DNA of 64,000 bases from positions 28,952,350 to 29,016,349 of the forward strand of contig CM055608.1 of assembly GCA_029379385.1 (NCBI GenBank). Direction: 5' to 3'. Position numbers and translations under genes: made by a program. Below are positions 58,942-64,000 of the stretch, one piece after another (the stretch's first letter is position 1; each line of letters begins with the position of its first letter). The stretch is from Quillaja saponaria. Taxonomy: Eukaryota > Streptophyta > Magnoliopsida > Fabales > Quillajaceae. Under the pieces are notes generated by a model, which saw nothing but the letters and a program-made list of their open reading frames with translations, made no database searches and was not told the origin of the DNA.

Positions 58942-61900
58942 CTAACAGTGTGGCACTTTCCGAGCATAGCCCAGCACCATCACAAAATCCTTTGCTGAGG
59001 ATCCAATGGTTGTGGGAACCCGTTGTACTGTGGATACTGTTTGCAGCCATGAAGCAACTAAATTATATAGTTGCAACGTGGGCACCACCGGCTGTCCCAT
59101 ACATTTAATCTCAACCTGCAAGAGTATTAACTGGGCGTTGATCAATGCATAAACTGGCAATACCTATCATTCTTGGCACAAATATTGATAGACAAATAGC
59201 AAGCAGAAAGTGTTTATGCATTACAATGAAGATAATACTTGTTTACTGTGTAAAGATTTTTTCAAAATTGAGAAAAATATTTTGTTCATTCTTCAGAGAA
59301 GAGATACCTGGAAAAACTTGACTTAACCCTCTATTTTATTGCCATAAATTATGGTATACAAGGAAGTCTAGATGTCTTGGCTCAACTGCTTGGCGCAAGC
59401 ACTTTTGCTTGACAATTGTCTCACACACACACTAATATCAACAAAGATTTTGTGCATCTGATTGGCCCAAACTGATCAATAAAATGTTCCAAGTAAAAAA
59501 AATACCCTTTAATTTAGAGAAACATCTCTACAAAGAAATCAATTATGGAGAAATAGAATTACCTCATCTTCACTTGTGAGATCTAGTTTCCTCATTAAGT
59601 ATTTTTGGATAAATGAGACAGGTACACTTCCATCCCTGTAACAAAAGAAACAAAAGTCACATAAGATACCTCCAAGGAATCAATGGAATTCTTCCACTTC
59701 AGTTACTTTATTCTCTAACTTTCAGGGAAAAGTTTCAATATGTGGTAGGGGTAGAAGTTAATGAAGAAAACTACTCAATGTTTCGAGGATGTAATAGGCT
59801 TTCTGAAGTCACGTAGTTTGTTATTTAGTAAAAGAGTATGTGTCAGTCTATTGCATACTAACTATATTGCCCATCTGGGCATCTGTGGACCAAGCTGAAC
59901 CCTGGTTGACATTGTGAACCTCCATGTTTAACTGGTACAATTGCAGAATAGGATCAAAATCTCATTCACAGGTTCACACTGCAATAGCTAAGTTCAAATA
60001 ATCACTATCTTGCTCTGAAGTGCCCAACTAAGTAATAAGGCTGAATGTATAATTCTTACTATGAGAATAGTTATGACACAATACAAATTGTTCATCATAA
60101 GATTTCCAACCAGAGTGGCAGAAAATTATAGTCAGGTTATGAGGATAATATATTTCAGGTGTTTGAAAGCGGGAGGGGTGAAGTGAGGTGGATGTGTTCT
60201 TGACATTTATTATCAGAGTACATATAGGTACTTCACTCAAGGGAAAATATAAGTAATACTTTTAAAATTCCCCAGCTTCCACAGAAGCAGCACATGACAC
60301 AGAAATGGAAGTAAAGTTAAAGGAGAAGCCATCCATTTGACAGGGCTTATTATGATGGCTAAGTATTTGGTGATGGAAATAATCATCTCTGCCTGGTCAT
60401 CAGTAATATTGAAGCGTAGACACTTTTCTCAAAATCCTTCTTATGTTGAATAGGTCTGTGTGGCTAAATTTTTATATTGTGTTAACCTTGATGTAGAGAT
60501 ACCCATGCTATAAATATATTGATGAGAAGTGAAAACATACAAAACCAATCATGTTACTCATGTGGATTTGTTGTAAATTCAAATAAATACTGTGAGGATT
60601 AAGGAACAGAACTTAATTGCACTAAAAGAATTAGAAAATAATGAAATGCATATGGTGAGGTTGGGTGTAGGCCAGGTGGGGTTTCCCTGTCATGTTCCTA
60701 CCCCACTATGATCCCTAATCTGAAGCTTGACAAGTAACTGAAACAGAGAAATGGTTCTTTGGAAAATAAGCAATTTTTGATAGCAATAACAACAACTACA
60801 TGTCTATGGTTCAAATACTGCAAAAAGTACTATTTTCTGGACAGCTTAACAAAATGGTTTCATATTCTAGATATGTGTACTGTATATAAAGTAGTAAAAA
60901 CAAATAAGCTCATGTACAGCTCATGTCATCATATATCATTTTAATAAAAAAACAAAGAAGAAATTATAAACGTTGCATATCTAAGTAATTATCTTTGATT
61001 TTAGAAATTACAGTCTGAACTAGAACCACAAAGAACAGGTTATTCAACACGCACAACAAATTTTGCCTATATGACCTAGAACCACAAAGAACAAGTTATT
61101 CAAAACACTTAGTAAATTTTGCCTATATAGGTGCCATGATTACAAGGGAACTTACTTTATTCTCAAATAACTTGCAGGAATTTGTGGCAAGTGTACATCT
61201 CCTTCCCTGGATCCATTAATTTGAAGTCAGTAATACAGAGACAGAAACAGATTACAGTATTATTCATTTTCAAAATAGAGGCTATTAATTCAAGTTTTTA
61301 TGCCAAGTTTCTTACTGGTCTTCAGAAGCTACAAGAGAGAACCAAATTGGTCCAGTTCTTCTTCCATGTTTATTACTGGCAGCATCCAGCACAACTTGCG
61401 GTGATATCCCCGATTCTCCAAACGAAGGTTCCTTTTTCCGGCGAACTCTTCTCAATTTATTGGGTTTTACTATATCTATGGAGACTGGACCAGTGCTAAT
61501 CTTTTCATCCTCAACTTTTAACTTACGTTTGTTTTCCTTATTTTTGGATTTATGTACTTGGGCTTCACTAAAGTTAACTTGCAATGGTTCTAACTCAGAA
61601 GCAGAACCTTGTAAATTAGACTTGAAAGACTTACTCCTACTTGCAACCTCTACCAAAAAATTCAAAGGCTTCCAAAGATCTGATTTTGCTTCCCATGATT
61701 CAGCAGCTCCATTCTCTGTTTCTTTATTTGGAACAACTTCCAGAGCTTCAACAGGAGAAGAACTCTGCACCAGTCAAACTGTATGAGCATTTAAAAAAAA
61801 AAAGGAAAAAAAATAAGAAAAAGAATAGCACATTGAAGGAAATAAAATTGGAAGGAAACAACCATACAGAAAGAATAAGGGGATCAGCCAGTTGCCTGTC

Positions 61901-62238
61901 CTACCTGCCTAGTATTCTGAGTAAACTTGTTTGAAGTCTCAGGTGAGCTCGAACTCTCCAGACGATCTTCTACTGAATCTTCCTCTTTTTTAATGCGTTT
62001 CTCAGTGTAGAAACTGGAGCCTCGCAAAGCAGAAGCCTTTCTTGCTATTGCTTTTGTTCTTCTTCCTGTCATGGAAGACTTGGTCGATACTCTAGGAGTG
62101 CTGACTACCAACGATGAAAGAGATCTCTCCTTTCTTCTAGCTGGTAAAGTCACTGATGGAGCAACTTCAGGTACCTTTACCTTCCTTCTCTTCAGAGGGA
62201 AAATCTTGGTCCTTACATCTTGCAAATTGTGGTCCGGC
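58942..62238 (-). CDS. DRIP1/2-type RING E3 ubiquitin ligase, 5' part outside the window
   Basis: Exons 62238-61905, 61764-61316, 61206-61156, 59635-59563 and 59115-58942 join in phase to about 359 residues. The order matches Arabidopsis DRIP2: RPDHNLQDVRTKIFPLKRRK, then RKERSLSSLVVSTPRVS, SSPETSNKFTQNTRQ and SDLWKPLNFLVEVA. Next come GPIWFSLVASEDQEGD, LPQIPASYLRIKDGSVPVSF, IQKYLMRKLDL, and IGSSAKDFVMVLGYARKVP near the end. Arabidopsis DRIPs ubiquitinate DREB2A in the nucleus and dampen drought responses; the C-terminal part is a RAWUL-type ubiquitin-like domain. The RING finger (~70 N-terminal residues) was not found between 62239 and 64000, so it lies further right. An Arg finishing codon at the 62238 acceptor supports an upstream exon. 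Confidence 0.92.
61020..61132. repeat. Direct tandem repeat in a DRIP intron, two 56-bp units
   Basis: Both units begin ctagaaccacaaagaacaRg and contain aaattttgcctatat. The repeat lies within the 1,520-bp intron 59636-61155. Confidence 0.8.
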
Positions 62239-64000
62239 CTAGTAATAAAAATCAGTATTTGTGACTTAATAAACAATAACTTATTAACAATAATATTAAT
62301 ATGTATCTCATGTTCGAAGTGTGCTTCATCACAAAAGGCTTATATTTGGTTTCTCAATAACATTATATAATTTATATTGTTAGTCAGACAGGTTCTTGTT
62401 GAGAAATTGAAAGGTGCCTTGGGCAGAAAATGATCAGAGTAGCTACATTATATTTCAGTCAAGCGCATTTGAATGCATGGCATGCAGATCCACACAACTA
62501 CACACACAGAAAGTAGTGCTGTGTAACTTGTACCAAAGCACAAAAAAATATATATTTCCACAAGTTGTAAACATGATTTCCACTAGAGAGTAATACTTTT
62601 TGCATACAACTATAAATATTCATTTTCGTAGATACAATGGTAACATTACGTCAAAGTATATTTTCTGTGGAAAATTCACCCACCTTTAATCATCTGGCAT
62701 TAACGACATCAGCAAAGAATAATGGAATTTCTTTAAAATATTTTTACTCCTGTCGTTTCAGGCTATACCGCCTTCCTTTCTTTTATTTCAAGCCATATAC
62801 TGATTAATGTTCTTATATGCAAATATGTCCACATTAGGAGGTAATGATAACAACATTAAGTAACATTTGAAGAACTCCAAGCCAATACATAATTATGACT
62901 TTGAACATTGATACAAAAATTCCAATCTCATCAATGGATTATATAAACTGCAGCAATTACAGGAATGGTGATACAGTTAGAACTTAGAAGTTCTAATTTT
63001 ATTTATTCCCCTACTCTTTGTGCTCATATCCATACTATCATCTACTTTTTGCATCAATTAAACTAGCAGTCCCGATAATCATAGAAGAACTTTAGTCTTA
63101 ACTGCAGTATGATTGATGCACAAAGTCCTTAAAGCTAAATGCCGACTGGCTTCCCAACTTGAGAAAAAAGGTAAAAACATATCATTTCCATTAGAAGATG
63201 AAGAAAGAATGAATCAATTTACATATACACTAACCCAAATATCCAAGACCTGATTCAACTAATCCAGATAATTGTCTCCCATTTACAAATAGTCAGTTTG
63301 CCTACACAGAGCTTTTCAGATATTCTATCTTGAACATTTTCTAACTACATGGCAACAAGAAGGCTAAGAAATACACACTTAAATTACTGTTACTAAATGT
63401 TTTGGCTTCATACATTCTTAACTGCTTTACATTTGTATACCAGACACCAAGCACATGAATGGTCTACTGTGAAAGCTTTAGAGAATGTACGGCCAAGATT
63501 TCTACAAAGGAAAAATGGCAATCGGATCAGTGAAGGAATTCAGGTTGAACTCATATTGATGGTTCCTTGTCTCTTTTGTTCACAGTTCACACTAATGATA
63601 ATGGCAACTTACTCATGCAGAGACTAAATTCTTCTGTGGTAACTTTTAATAAATTTGAGAAATTTGATCTATCCATATTACTGTAGAACCTCAATACCAT
63701 CACTAATCCTCATTGCATGTTTATTCAGACTGTAGAAAATTATCTAGGATTATCAAAAGAAGATATAATCAAACCGATTCTTGTGTTCCTTTCTCTCTCT
63801 TTCTTTGGCTGGGGGGATGTAAAATTAGAAAGTAAAGTTATCCAAGTTCTAGATATTTATTAATTCTATATGACATGTACTGAGGTATGAATAATATACA
63901 TTTCTTAGGTTTAGTACCGTGGTCTAGATTGCATCTGCATGCTGATCCAAATAACAGAAATTGGTTCAGTAATATGTGCCTCCAGTATTGTCCTTTGGTT
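62239..64000. other. DRIP intron continuing beyond the window
   Basis: No RING-coding exon, nested gene or mobile element was recognised. The sequence is AT-rich with random short frames and is read as part of a >1.7-kb intron of the minus-strand DRIP gene. The gene's first exon may lie right of position 64000. Confidence 0.55.

Noticed and set aside
1..64000. CRISPR arrays, rRNA and tRNA genes
   Set aside because: No regularly spaced repeats of CRISPR type, and no recognisable rRNA or tRNA arms with GGTTCRANNCC-type loops, were found by eye on either strand. A tRNA scan could overrule this.

Overview
The window is nuclear DNA from a flowering plant, most likely a eudicot. Genes have short exons and GT-AG introns, the intergenic DNA is very AT-rich, and the proteins are plant-specific families (pentatricopeptide repeat, ERF, group IId WRKY, DRIP-type E3 ligase, PRA1). 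I cannot name the species. All gene names rest on reading the protein sequence; no database search was possible.

Layout. 0.35-2.3 kb: a P-class PPR gene on the minus strand, interrupted by two +1 shifts in G runs. 2.5-7.4 kb: gene-free, with tandem repeats and two Tourist-like elements. 7.4-12.9 kb: a complete nine-exon P-loop/zeta-toxin-fold kinase of the plant calmodulin-dependent NAD kinase (NADKc) family. 12.9-20.2 kb: no recognised gene, but a possible spliced minus-strand transcript near 13.6-14.0 kb. 20.26-23.6 kb: a histone H1 gene whose second exon and 3' region lie in a nearly perfect 1,548-bp direct tandem duplication. The copy next to exon 1 is frameshifted and the distal copy is intact. 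25.1-27.3 kb: a decayed PIF/Harbinger transposase. 30.8-34.0 kb: the cytosolic ribosomal protein uS19/S15 gene. 38.1-38.7 kb: an ERF repressor gene in which a frameshift separates the AP2 domain from the C-terminal EAR motif. 41.9-44.7 kb: a WRKY21-like group IId gene with an overlapping upstream ORF. 46.8-48.0 kb: a cluster of three MITEs. 49.2-52.1 kb: SRP9. 54.4-55.2 kb: a Copia-like LTR/gag remnant. 56.4-57.0 kb: an intronless PRA1 gene. 58.9 kb to beyond the right edge: a DRIP1/2-type E3 ligase whose RING exon lies outside the window.

The genes do not form a pathway. Ribosomal protein S15, SRP9, PRA1 and histone H1 are housekeeping genes. NADKc-like, WRKY21-like, ERF and DRIP belong to families linked to calcium, defence or drought signalling, but they look like ordinary neighbours.

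The most notable signals are (i) the H1 duplication, in which normal H1 could only be made by splicing exon 1 past the proximal broken exon 2; (ii) a family of at least six ~170-200 bp MITEs with long terminal inverted repeats, one with a perfect 9-bp target duplication, which points to a Mutator-type element; (iii) three perfect palindromic GTGGGNCCCAC sites in otherwise gene-free DNA; and (iv) frameshifts in PPR, ERF and H1. The PPR shifts fall in homopolymers, and the H1 copies differ by tiny indels around a ~25-27 base poly-G tract, so assembly error must be excluded before treating any of these as biology. I found no evidence of a wholly new molecular system.
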